Source of the DNA: an uncultured Bacteroidota bacterium
Lineage (GTDB): Bacteria; Bacteroidota; Bacteroidia; Chitinophagales; Chitinophagaceae
Length of the DNA stretch: 9,605 nucleotides
Direction: 5' to 3'
NCBI GenBank assembly: GCA_903851455.1
Contig: CAINOM010000605.1
Span: 1-9,605 of the forward strand
The notes beneath the pieces are model-generated. The model ran no database searches and was not told the DNA's origin. It saw only the letters and a program-made list of their open reading frames with translations. The translations under genes were made by a program, and so were the position numbers. Positions 1 through 8,174 of this stretch are shown piece after piece. Each line of letters starts with the position of its first letter. Position 1 is the stretch's first letter.

Positions 1-1
1 A

Positions 2-724
2 CGGGTATTCCTGCAAGGCCCGCACTCCAGGTGGCAGGAATTTACATTTCTTATTGATGTTGTAAAAGAGTTCATTCACGGCTTTCGCAAATTTCACTTT
101 GTTGGGCCTTGCGTTACTGTATTCGGCTCTGCCCGGTTCACTGAAACTCACCCGTACTATCAGCTTGCACGCCACATGGGGCAGGAGATCGTCAAATTAG
201 GCTTCACGGTAATTACCGGCGGAGGCCCGGGCATCATGGAGGCTGCGAACCGCGGCGCCAAAGAAGCGGGCGGCCATTCTATCGGTTGCAATATTGTTCT
301 TCCGATGGAGCAAAAACCAAATAAGTATCTCGACCGGTGGGTCAACATCAAATTCTTCTTTATCAGGAAGGTCCTGCTGACAAAGTACTCATACGCCTTT
401 GTCGTGCTGCCCGGTGGTTATGGCACACTCGATGAGTTTTTCGAAGCCATCACCATGATACAAACCGGCAAACTGTTTAAATTCCCCATCGTTCTTATGG
501 GCAAGGACTATCACACCGAGCTGGAAAAGCATATAGGACGAATGATCAACGAAAAAACGATCAGTGCTGAAGACGCTACGCTGTACCTGTTTACGGATTC
601 TGTTGGCGAAGCAATAGTGCATATCAGGAAGCATGCTATAGAAAAGTTTGGTCTTAAGCAGAAGAAGGAGATCAAACCATGGGGCATACTCGGAGAAAAA
701 AGACTCAAACGGCGCCTCTCATAG
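2..724 (+). CDS. LOG family (TIGR00730-type) Rossmann-fold protein, 5' end missing
   Basis: The open frame is read from the first complete codon at the window edge, so the true start lies upstream; 240 residues are visible. The frame stays coding well before the first internal ATG (position 176), with family-like sequence such as VTVFGSAR, so that ATG is not the start. The family signatures are present: GGGPGIMEAANRGA (about visible residues 72-85) and PGGYGTLDEFFE (about 137-148), the PGGxGTxxE nucleotide-binding and catalytic motif. Known LOG-family members are cytosolic phosphoribohydrolases that release the base from nucleoside 5'-monophosphates; in plants and some bacteria this makes free cytokinins. 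The physiological substrate here cannot be read from sequence. The tail after the domain is short and basic (KRLKRRLS). The gene converges on the L,D-transpeptidase gene with only 8 bp between the two stop codons. Family assignment is secure; the exact substrate is not. Confidence 0.93.
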   Translation, partial: RVFLQGPHSRWQEFTFLIDVVKEFIHGFRKFHFVGPCVTVFGSARFTETHPYYQLARHMGQEIVKLGFTVITGGGPGIMEAANRGAKEAGGHSIGCNIVLPMEQKPNKYLDRWVNIKFFFIRKVLLTKYSYAFVVLPGGYGTLDEFFEAITMIQTGKLFKFPIVLMGKDYHTELEKHIGRMINEKTISAEDATLYLFTDSVGEAIVHIRKHAIEKFGLKQKKEIKPWGILGEKRLKRRLS

Positions 725-732
725 ACGGCTGT

Positions 733-2016
733 TCATTTAAGCAGGTGATAAATATCTTTACCATACTTCACACAATCTCCCTCCACAGCGGCGGTCATAT
801 ACACCACAAATACCGGAACAGCCGCTCTTAATTTCAGCTCCACCGGCTCTTGTTGTTTAATACAGGCGGTCAGGAAACCGGCATCTAGTTTATTATCTAA
901 CAGGCAATTCCCCAGTTCTATCGGGTTAGAAACTCTTATGCATCCGTGGCTCAGATACCTATTATCAGACAGGAATGCAAGTTTGTAATTTGTATCATGC
1001 ATATACACATCAAAAGGATCGGTAAGATTAAACTTTATCACGCCAAGTGAATTATCACACCCGGTACACTGCCGGATCGTGTACGGAAAATAACGTCTAT
1101 TAAAAGCAGCCCAATCCAGGCTAGCCGGATCAACGACTTTGCCATTGCTGTTGAGCACCTGCATATTCATCTCTCCGATTTTCGCCAGTGATCTTTTGAA
1201 TAACGGCAGCAGCTCTTTCCTCGCAATACTGGCAGGCACGTTCCAGTATGGATACAGGATAACCTTGTTGCACCAGGTCGCCAGCCGGGGTGTGCGCGTT
1301 GAATATTTCCCCACTACAACTTTCGCAGTCAGCCTGATCGTGTCGTGATCGTAAAGGCTGAGTGCGGCGGACGGGATATTCACTACAATATATTTATCGA
1401 AGTGAAAATGCTTTATCCACCGGTAAAGACTAATACTCACCGCTAACTCCTTCGCTTTCCTGGTATTCCCGGAATCAATTTGGTGCCGCAGCTCCTTCTT
1501 AAATACAGCATAGAGGTTATCACCGGGTTCTAATGACGCGCAATATGCGTGCAGGTCACCACAATTAGCCAGCCCCAGCAACCACGCTAAAACAAAGCTG
1601 TCTGCCGTTGCCTTATATACACCGGAAATTTCGTCGTTACTGATATAGTCGCTGATATGGCTGCCCATGAAAATATCAGTGGCAAATCTTATCACAGAAC
1701 TGGTAAATAAAGTATCTGACCGAACCAACTGCTCTGTGGACACACCCACCGTATTCATACCAGGCAGCGGATAATCCGCGCTTTTGAGCCCATAATATTC
1801 TGCACTGTCAATGATCTCTGAAATCCTTGCTCTCAGGCTACCCCTGGCGATTAGCGTGTCGTACCAGAATAGCTGTTTACCGGCCGCTAAGTAAAATTTA
1901 TTAACCAGGGAAACTTCGCCGACACGCTTCGTCTTTGTTACATGGCGATTCTGCGCGCCCGTTTCCGTAGCGATCAGGCATAACAAAAGCATAAGCAGCG
2001 ACCTTAAAAAACGCAT
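733..2016 (-). CDS. Secreted L,D-transpeptidase, YcbB-like, without a visible PG-binding domain
   Basis: Predicted periplasmic enzyme that cross-links peptidoglycan or attaches proteins to it through a catalytic cysteine. The chosen ATG at 2016 gives 427 residues and begins directly with a signal peptide: basic MRFLR, a hydrophobic leucine-rich core, and a likely cleavage near TGA|Q. A GTG at 2037 would add seven residues and overlaps the upstream TAG by one base, so it is a real alternative. The N-terminal half (about 30-200) resembles the YcbB scaffold region. The YkuD catalytic domain follows (about 210-390) with VVGKYSTRTP, YPYWNVPASIARKE, a conserved HDT (H340) and SHGCIRVSNP containing H357 and nucleophile C359. 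YcbB proteins usually carry a PG_binding_1 domain between scaffold and catalytic domain and are near 600 residues; here the scaffold passes almost directly into the catalytic domain. An unusual cysteine pair (C317, C320) sits where relatives usually have RQxPGPDN. The start is 20 bp after the CoA-transferase stop, so the two are probably co-transcribed. Confidence 0.9.
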   Translation of the reverse strand: MRFLRSLLMLLLCLIATETGAQNRHVTKTKRVGEVSLVNKFYLAAGKQLFWYDTLIARGSLRARISEIIDSAEYYGLKSADYPLPGMNTVGVSTEQLVRSDTLFTSSVIRFATDIFMGSHISDYISNDEISGVYKATADSFVLAWLLGLANCGDLHAYCASLEPGDNLYAVFKKELRHQIDSGNTRKAKELAVSISLYRWIKHFHFDKYIVVNIPSAALSLYDHDTIRLTAKVVVGKYSTRTPRLATWCNKVILYPYWNVPASIARKELLPLFKRSLAKIGEMNMQVLNSNGKVVDPASLDWAAFNRRYFPYTIRQCTGCDNSLGVIKFNLTDPFDVYMHDTNYKLAFLSDNRYLSHGCIRVSNPIELGNCLLDNKLDAGFLTACIKQQEPVELKLRAAVPVFVVYMTAAVEGDCVKYGKDIYHLLK

Positions 2017-2036
2017 ATAATGGTTTGTTCCGGTCA

Positions 2037-3335
2037 CTACCTTAAGGATTTACCAAACCGTGCATGATACGCTATCTCCAGCGCTTCCCTGTGGTCGGGG
2101 TGTGCGATACCGATCAGCAACCTGGCCCGTTGCTCCATATTCATACCATATAAATTAACGATGCCATACTCTGTTGCTACATAATGAATGTGCCCACGGG
2201 TTGTCACCACGCCGGCACCTTCTTTTAAGTTGGGCACAATGCGCGACAAACCCTTTGCTGTATTCGAAGGAATGGCTATAATTGGTTTGCCGCCCTCTGA
2301 CAGAGCTGCGCCACGCATAAAATCCATTTGTCCGCCAATCCCGGAATACTGGTATGTGCCAATAGAATCAGCGCACACCTGGCCGGTGATATCGATCTCA
2401 ATAGCACTATTGATAGCTACAACCTTAGGGTTTCTGCATATCACATAAGTATCATTCACAAATGATGCGCTAAGACAATTGATAGACAGATTATTGTCTA
2501 CATAGTCGTAGATCTTGCGGGTACCTAATACGAATGTGCTGACAGTTTTGCCAGGCAGTACTCTTTTCAATGAGTTATTGATCACGCCATTTTCTATCAG
2601 AGGAATGATACCATCTGAAAACATCTCGGTGTGAACACCCAGATTTTTATGTCCGCCAAGCGACTGCAGTACGGCATCCGGAATAGCGCCAATACCCATT
2701 TGCAGCGTACTCCCGTCTTCAATTATTGAGGCTACCTGCTCCCCGATCATACGGGTTGTCTCATTTCCTTTTAAGGCATAATTTAGTTCTGGCAGGTCAG
2801 CGTCTTCCCAGGTCATCGCATCAAAGCGCGAAACGTGGACAATACCCTCACCCAGTACCCGGGGCATGCGGGGATTTACCTGTGCTATGATCTTTTTTGC
2901 GTTCCTCACCGCGCTTATAGCTATATCAGCCGATGTGCCCAGGGTGCAGTAACCATGAGCATCCGGAGGCGAAACATGCAGGATAGCCACATCAATTGGC
3001 AGAACCTTTCTATCGAACAATTGCGGTATCTCACTCAGAAAAACCGGCAAATACTGCCCATAGTCGGAGTTTGCCCATCCCCTCACATTCTCTGATACAA
3101 ACAGGGAATTCAGGTAAAAACTTTTTAGCACTTCGGGGCGGTTCCAGTCTATCTGCCCATAAGTGCTGATCGCCATAAGTTCCACACCGTTGATCTCACC
3201 TGCGCGGTTAAGTAATGCATTTACCAGCCGGAGCGGAGTTGCTGCGCTGCCGTGTACAAAGACCCTGCTGTTACTTTCCACCACGCGCACGGCCTCTTCT
3301 GCTGTAACATATGGATATTCCTTCAACTTGTTCAT
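2037..3335 (-). CDS. Acetyl-CoA hydrolase/CoA-transferase family protein
   Basis: Predicted cytosolic enzyme that moves CoA between acyl groups, for example acetyl-CoA with succinate, butyrate or 4-hydroxybutyrate, or hydrolyses acetyl-CoA. The 432 residues match the family's usual length of about 430. The N-terminal half contains NSRVFVHGSAATP (22-34). The C-terminal half has QMGIGAIPDAV (212-222), GVHTEMFSDG (233-242) with the expected catalytic glutamate at E237, and the glycine-rich SGIGGQMDFMRGAALSEGGKP stretch near 331-351. The frame is open further upstream, but those extra codons are low-complexity and overlap the promoter elements described here. The ATG at 3335 gives the normal family N-terminus and lies just downstream of the predicted leftward transcription start. 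It is divergent from the universal stress protein gene and probably co-transcribed with the downstream L,D-transpeptidase. Which acyl-CoA and acceptor it uses cannot be decided from sequence; a role in acetate metabolism during oxygen limitation is an inference from its promoter. Confidence 0.92.
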   Translation of the reverse strand: MNKLKEYPYVTAEEAVRVVESNSRVFVHGSAATPLRLVNALLNRAGEINGVELMAISTYGQIDWNRPEVLKSFYLNSLFVSENVRGWANSDYGQYLPVFLSEIPQLFDRKVLPIDVAILHVSPPDAHGYCTLGTSADIAISAVRNAKKIIAQVNPRMPRVLGEGIVHVSRFDAMTWEDADLPELNYALKGNETTRMIGEQVASIIEDGSTLQMGIGAIPDAVLQSLGGHKNLGVHTEMFSDGIIPLIENGVINNSLKRVLPGKTVSTFVLGTRKIYDYVDNNLSINCLSASFVNDTYVICRNPKVVAINSAIEIDITGQVCADSIGTYQYSGIGGQMDFMRGAALSEGGKPIIAIPSNTAKGLSRIVPNLKEGAGVVTTRGHIHYVATEYGIVNLYGMNMEQRARLLIGIAHPDHREALEIAYHARFGKSLR

Positions 3336-3341
3336 AAGCAG

Positions 3342-3349
3342 CAAAAATA
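3342..3349 (-). promoter_or_regulatory. Predicted -7 element of the CoA-transferase promoter
   Basis: On the minus strand this reads TATTTTTG, a full match to the Bacteroidota -7 consensus TAnnTTTG. Its first base is exactly 29.5 bp from the centre of box A (3378.5), the same distance seen in the two rightward promoters. The inferred transcription start near 3337 leaves only about two bases before the ATG at 3335, so the message may be nearly leaderless. I saw no TTTG -33 element at normal spacing, which fits an activator-dependent promoter. Confidence 0.6.
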
Positions 3350-3370
3350 CCGGCTGCAGGAAAAGACCGT

Positions 3371-3386
3371 CCTGATATGAAGCAGA
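3371..3386. promoter_or_regulatory. Crp/Fnr-like box A (imperfect)
   Basis: The core TGATATGAAGCA (3373-3384, centre 3378.5) matches TGAY-N4-RTCA at 7 of 8 positions; the mismatch is G for T in the right half-site. The left flank CCTGA is identical to that of box C upstream of ccoS. It is centred 22 bp from box B. By position it is the proximal site, near -41.5, for the leftward CoA-transferase promoter and the distal site, near -63.5, for the rightward universal stress protein promoter. Alone it would be weak; the spacing makes it credible. Confidence 0.55.
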
Positions 3387-3393
3387 TGATCTC

Positions 3394-3407
3394 ATGATTA
3401 TTGTCAT
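3394..3407. promoter_or_regulatory. Crp/Fnr-like box B
   Basis: ATGATTATTGTCAT contains a full match to TGAY-N4-RTCA (3395-3406, centre 3400.5), with ATGA/TCAT arms. Its centre lies 29.5 bp before the first base of the rightward -7 element at 3430, which places it near -41.5, the usual class II activator position for Crp/Fnr proteins. It lies near -63.5 for the leftward promoter. The regulator itself is not encoded in the window. Confidence 0.68.
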
Positions 3408-3429
3408 CATTATTGCCCCATCCGGCATC

Positions 3430-3437
3430 AATCTTTG
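3430..3437 (+). promoter_or_regulatory. Predicted -7 element of the universal stress protein promoter
   Basis: AATCTTTG matches TAnnTTTG at 5 of the 6 specified bases; the first T is replaced by A. The inferred start of transcription is near 3442, giving a leader of about 10 bases before the ATG at 3452. No TTTG -33 element stands at 17-23 bp spacing; that region is occupied by the end of box B, consistent with activation by a bound regulator. Confidence 0.55.
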
Positions 3438-3451
3438 CAGAAATATATTTT

Positions 3452-4276
3452 ATGAAAAAGATATTACTGGCTTTCGATGGCGAGCATTTTTCACATTCTA
3501 TTTTTGATTTTGTAAAGCACATGAACACGCAGCAGCCTGTTCTGGCTGTTGGCTGCTTTCTGCCGTCAGTAGATTATACGGAGCTTCTATATTCCTTTGG
3601 GGGCGTACCGTCCGGGCCATTTTATATGGCGGAAGCGGTAAAGGGCAATCCCGAAATTGTAGCAAGAAATGTTGACTACTTCCGCAACTTGTGCGCACAA
3701 AACGATATTGCCTGCTCCATACATCAAAGCGATGCTAAACATATAGTAACAGCAATAAAGCTCGAAACAAGATATGCAGATCTCCTGTTAATTGAAGGCA
3801 AAACATTCTATGAAAACCTGGGGAAAGACACCCAACAGGATTATGTAACAAATGTTTTGCATGAGGCGGAATGCCCGGTGATCATAGTACCGGAAAACTT
3901 CAACACACCCGAAAGCCTCATCTTTGCTTACGATGGCAGCGAACAATCTGTTTTCGCTATCAAACAATTTCATTACCTGTTTCCGTTCTACACAGACCTG
4001 CACGCACTCCTGGTATACTTCGCCTCCAAGGAAAAACAATTACCCGAGCGACAAAACATCCATGAACTGCTGGATTGCTATTATAAGAACACGGTGATCA
4101 CAAAAATGAACATCCGCAACAGGGAGGAGATCGCAGGCTGGCTGCAGGCAAACAGGAATATCATGTTCGTTTGCGGTTCGTATGGTCGAAATGTGCTCCG
4201 CGAGCTCTTCCACCACAGTTTTGCATCAGCTATAACAACACAGAGTCAGCAACTCCTTTTCATTGCACACAAGTGA
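3452..4276 (+). CDS. Universal stress protein, tandem UspA domains
   Basis: A cytosolic protein of 274 residues with two UspA-like domains. The first begins MKKILLAFDG and ends with ECPVIIVPENF (about 140-150). The second begins SLIFAYDGSEQS (about 155-166) and ends near IAHK at the C-terminus. Double-domain proteins of this size are typical for the family. The second domain retains part of the nucleotide-binding motif, CGSYGRNVLRELFHHSFA (about 241-258), as G-x2-G-x9 followed by H-S instead of G-S/T. The first domain has no recognisable G-x2-G motif, so ATP binding by that half is doubtful. An earlier in-frame ATG at 3401 would start inside box B and upstream of the predicted transcription start, so 3452 is preferred; it also gives the canonical family N-terminus. 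The gene lies between two similar Crp/Fnr-type promoter regions, which suggests induction together with the cbb3 oxidase at low oxygen. Confidence 0.88.
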   Translation: MKKILLAFDGEHFSHSIFDFVKHMNTQQPVLAVGCFLPSVDYTELLYSFGGVPSGPFYMAEAVKGNPEIVARNVDYFRNLCAQNDIACSIHQSDAKHIVTAIKLETRYADLLLIEGKTFYENLGKDTQQDYVTNVLHEAECPVIIVPENFNTPESLIFAYDGSEQSVFAIKQFHYLFPFYTDLHALLVYFASKEKQLPERQNIHELLDCYYKNTVITKMNIRNREEIAGWLQANRNIMFVCGSYGRNVLRELFHHSFASAITTQSQQLLFIAHK

Positions 4277-4371
4277 GGGCTGCAATCTACATCCAAACAC
4301 AACCAAACCGTATCCCAAAGACCTTCAAATGACTACTGCACAAAAAACATTTTCACAATAGCTTTTATAAT

Positions 4372-4387
4372 CCTGACCATAATCAGG
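4372..4387. promoter_or_regulatory. Crp/Fnr-like box C (distal site of the cco promoter)
   Basis: CCTGACCATAATCAGG has perfect CCTGA/TCAGG arms around six bases. Its core TGACCATAATCA (4374-4385, centre 4379.5) matches TGAY-N4-RTCA fully. The outer bases are C and G, not the T and A of enterobacterial FNR sites or the TG/CA of CRP sites. It is centred 22 bp upstream of box D, about two helical turns, and near -63.5 from the predicted ccoS transcription start. A five-base-pair hairpin followed by TTTT is another possible reading, but it would be a weak terminator. Confidence 0.7.
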
Positions 4388-4394
4388 TTTTCAC

Positions 4395-4408
4395 TTGAGC
4401 ATGGTCAT
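4395..4408. promoter_or_regulatory. Crp/Fnr-like box D (proximal site of the cco promoter)
   Basis: TTGAGCATGGTCAT contains the core TGAGCATGGTCA (4396-4407, centre 4401.5), matching TGAY-N4-RTCA at 7 of 8 positions, with G in place of Y. Its centre is exactly 29.5 bp before the first base of the -7 element at 4431, the same geometry as box B and the universal stress protein promoter. This is the class II activator position, near -41.5. Confidence 0.63.
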
Positions 4409-4430
4409 AAATTCTCCTTTTGCCCGCAAT

Positions 4431-4438
4431 TAGTTTTG
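4431..4438 (+). promoter_or_regulatory. Predicted -7 element of the cco operon promoter
   Basis: TAGTTTTG is a complete match to the Bacteroidota consensus TAnnTTTG. Transcription would start near 4443, leaving about 14 bases before the ccoS ATG. There is no TTTG -33 element at 17-23 bp; the nearest upstream TTTG is only 8 bp away, too close to pair with it. This suggests the promoter depends on an activator bound at boxes C and D. Confidence 0.68.
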
Positions 4439-4456
4439 TCATCATAAAATAAGTAA

Positions 4457-4615
4457 ATGAGCGCATTAATCGTATTGGTCTTAATCAGTTTGTTAGTTGC
4501 CGGCTCTTTCCTCGGCGCCTTCATCTGGAGTGTCTACACAGACCAGTATAGTGACCGTGACGGCGCAGCGATGAGAATGCTTTTCGACGACGACATCCAA
4601 AAAAACAACAAATAA
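4457..4615 (+). CDS. ccoS: cbb3-type cytochrome oxidase assembly protein CcoS
   Basis: A small protein of 52 residues. One membrane segment covers about residues 3-24 ([20 protein letters not shown] onward). It is followed by the family signature [12 protein letters not shown] (about 22-33) and an acidic LFDDD (42-46), which match the usual W-x(n)-GQ(F/Y)DD...ILFDDD pattern of CcoS. In other bacteria CcoS is needed for a functional, haem-b- and copper-containing cbb3 oxidase but is not part of the finished enzyme. It is the first gene of the operon, 13 bp before ccoNO. The start is preceded by A-rich sequence and no Shine-Dalgarno motif, as is usual in this phylum. The copper-pumping ATPase gene ccoI, often next to ccoS, is absent here. 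Confidence 0.9.
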   Translation: MSALIVLVLISLLVAGSFLGAFIWSVYTDQYSDRDGAAMRMLFDDDIQKNNK

Positions 4616-4628
4616 CACTTCCAAAAAC

Positions 4629-6791
<2,163 letters not shown>

Positions 6792-6796
6792 ACATC

Positions 6797-6970
6797 ATGA
6801 AATTCATACACTATCTCGAAAAGATAACCGGAGTTGGCATATTCCCGTTAACCTCCCTGACCATATTTTTCGTCTTCTTCATCGCAATGGCCGTTTGGAC
6901 ATTGAAAGCAGACAAAAGGTATATCAGCGCACTCAAACAGATACCATTTCCTGAAGACGGCAATCAGTAA
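6797..6970 (+). CDS. ccoQ: Small CcoQ-like subunit of the cbb3 oxidase
   Basis: A 57-residue protein with one strongly hydrophobic helix (about residues 13-36, around LTIFFVFFIAMAVW) and a short charged tail (KADKRYISALKQ...PFPEDGNQ). Size, topology and position between ccoNO and ccoP fit CcoQ, the small membrane subunit that stabilises the complex in other bacteria. Sequence conservation in CcoQ is low, so the name rests mostly on gene order and shape. It starts 5 bp after the ccoNO stop and ends 27 bp before ccoP, which indicates transcription and probably translation coupled to ccoNO. Confidence 0.82.
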   Translation: MKFIHYLEKITGVGIFPLTSLTIFFVFFIAMAVWTLKADKRYISALKQIPFPEDGNQ

Positions 6971-6997
6971 TTTCTTAAAAAAGACAAACAAGCCTAT

Positions 6998-8149
6998 ATG
7001 CATTTCAATAAGAAGAACATTTTCCTTACAGCGGTCAGCATTTCATTGCTCCCACAGCTAAGTTTTGCGGCATCAGCTACGACTGACGACAAAAGCGCTA
7101 ACTACAACATGACACTACTGTGCCTGGTTGGCCTCATCCTGATCCTGCTGTTCGTGATCGGCATGTTGGCCAACACACTGCGCCAGCTCAGCTTCGTGGT
7201 AAGAGATAAGATGCGCAAAGACCGGGCATCTGGTACAAATGTTGCGAAGGCAATCCTGGCATTGCTTTTCTTACTTCCCTCTTTACACGCCTTTGCAGAA
7301 GGAGCCGAGGTGAAGGCACAGGTCGCTGAGTCGATATCTGGTATACCAGTTACGGACTATTACTTCATTGTTGGCATGATAAGCCTTGAAGTCATTGTGA
7401 TCTTTGCGCTTACAATTTACATGAACCTGTTACTGAATGTAATCAGGAACAAACCGGAATTGGAAGCAAAAGCAAAGGCTGTGATCAGAAGAAGCTGGTT
7501 CTGGGATAAGTTCAACAGTGCATCAAGTATTGAAAAGGAAAAGGATATCCTGCTCGATCACGACTATGATGGTATCAGGGAACTGGACAACAGCTTACCC
7601 CCATGGTGGAAATACGGTTTTTATCTCACAATAATTGTCGCCTGTATTTACCTCTACCGTTTCCATATATCGCACGATGGTATGAGCCAGAAGGAAGAAT
7701 ATCTTGCAGAAATGCAAAAAGGTGAGGAAGACAAAGCAGCCTACCTCGCAAAGTCTGCAAACAATATAGACGAGAACAACGTAACATTATCTACCGACCC
7801 TGCGGATATTGCCGCCGGCAAGGAAACATTCCTGAAAAATTGCGTTGCCTGTCACCTGGCCGATGGCGGCGGGGTTGTAGGTCCAAACCTTACAGATGAG
7901 TATTGGCTGCACGGTGGCAGCGTGAAAGACATCTTCAAGTCCATAAAGTATGGATGGCAGGATAAGGGCATGAAGAGCTGGAAGGACGACCTCTCGCCAA
8001 AACAGATACAGGAACTCACATGTTTCATAAAATCACTGAAAGGAACACATCCTGTATCTCCCAAGGCACCCCAGGGCGATCTCTATATTGAGGCATCGCA
8101 AACGCCAAAGCAAGACAGCACCAAGCCCGAAAAGGTGGTGACCAAATAG
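6998..8149 (+). CDS. ccoP: cbb3-type cytochrome c oxidase subunit III (CcoP), single haem c
   Basis: Membrane-bound cytochrome c subunit (383 residues) that feeds electrons to CcoNO. Hydrophobic segments lie at about 8-24, 37-61, 84-100, 121-149 and 206-222. The FixP_N signature is clear just before the last helix: DHDYDGIRELDNSLPPWW (187-204). A soluble cytochrome c domain follows, with one CVACH motif (C282, C285, H286) and a probable axial methionine M325 in DKGMKSW. Proteobacterial CcoP has two CxxCH motifs; the single-haem form with extra N-terminal helices is usual in Bacteroidota. Segments 8-24 (ending SFAAS) and 84-100 (ending HAFAEGA) both look like signal peptides, which leaves the N-terminal topology uncertain. 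The tail is rich in K, P and T. ccoG begins 25 bp downstream. Confidence 0.94.
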   Translation: MHFNKKNIFLTAVSISLLPQLSFAASATTDDKSANYNMTLLCLVGLILILLFVIGMLANTLRQLSFVVRDKMRKDRASGTNVAKAILALLFLLPSLHAFAEGAEVKAQVAESISGIPVTDYYFIVGMISLEVIVIFALTIYMNLLLNVIRNKPELEAKAKAVIRRSWFWDKFNSASSIEKEKDILLDHDYDGIRELDNSLPPWWKYGFYLTIIVACIYLYRFHISHDGMSQKEEYLAEMQKGEEDKAAYLAKSANNIDENNVTLSTDPADIAAGKETFLKNCVACHLADGGGVVGPNLTDEYWLHGGSVKDIFKSIKYGWQDKGMKSWKDDLSPKQIQELTCFIKSLKGTHPVSPKAPQGDLYIEASQTPKQDSTKPEKVVTK

Positions 8150-8174
8150 GGCACACCCTGCACCAAACAGATCT

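Noticed and set aside
3336..3431. N-terminal extension of the CoA-transferase to an ATG at 3431 (464 residues)
   Set aside because: The extra residues are not family-like, cover boxes A and B and the leftward -7 element, and would be upstream of the predicted transcription start. The ATG at 3335 gives the normal 432-residue protein.
3401..3451. Universal stress protein start at the earlier ATG at 3401
   Set aside because: It lies inside box B and before the predicted transcription start; the protein family begins with the MKKILLAFDG stretch encoded from 3452.
4329..4361. Ten-codon open frame (MTTAQKTFSQ) in the gap before ccoS
   Set aside because: Too short, upstream of the predicted promoter, no initiation signal, and no reason to think it is translated.
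4372..4391. CCTGA/TCAGG hairpin followed by TTTT as an intrinsic terminator of the universal stress protein gene
   Set aside because: The stem is only five base pairs with a six-base loop and a short T run. The same sequence fits a Crp/Fnr box with a partner 22 bp away and matches a similar pair upstream of usp, so a regulatory site explains more.
7841..7858. Single CxxCH in CcoP taken as a sign of truncation or loss of a haem
   Set aside because: Bacteroidota CcoP proteins normally have one haem-c motif and extra N-terminal helices; the reading frame is intact and the FixP_N signature is present.
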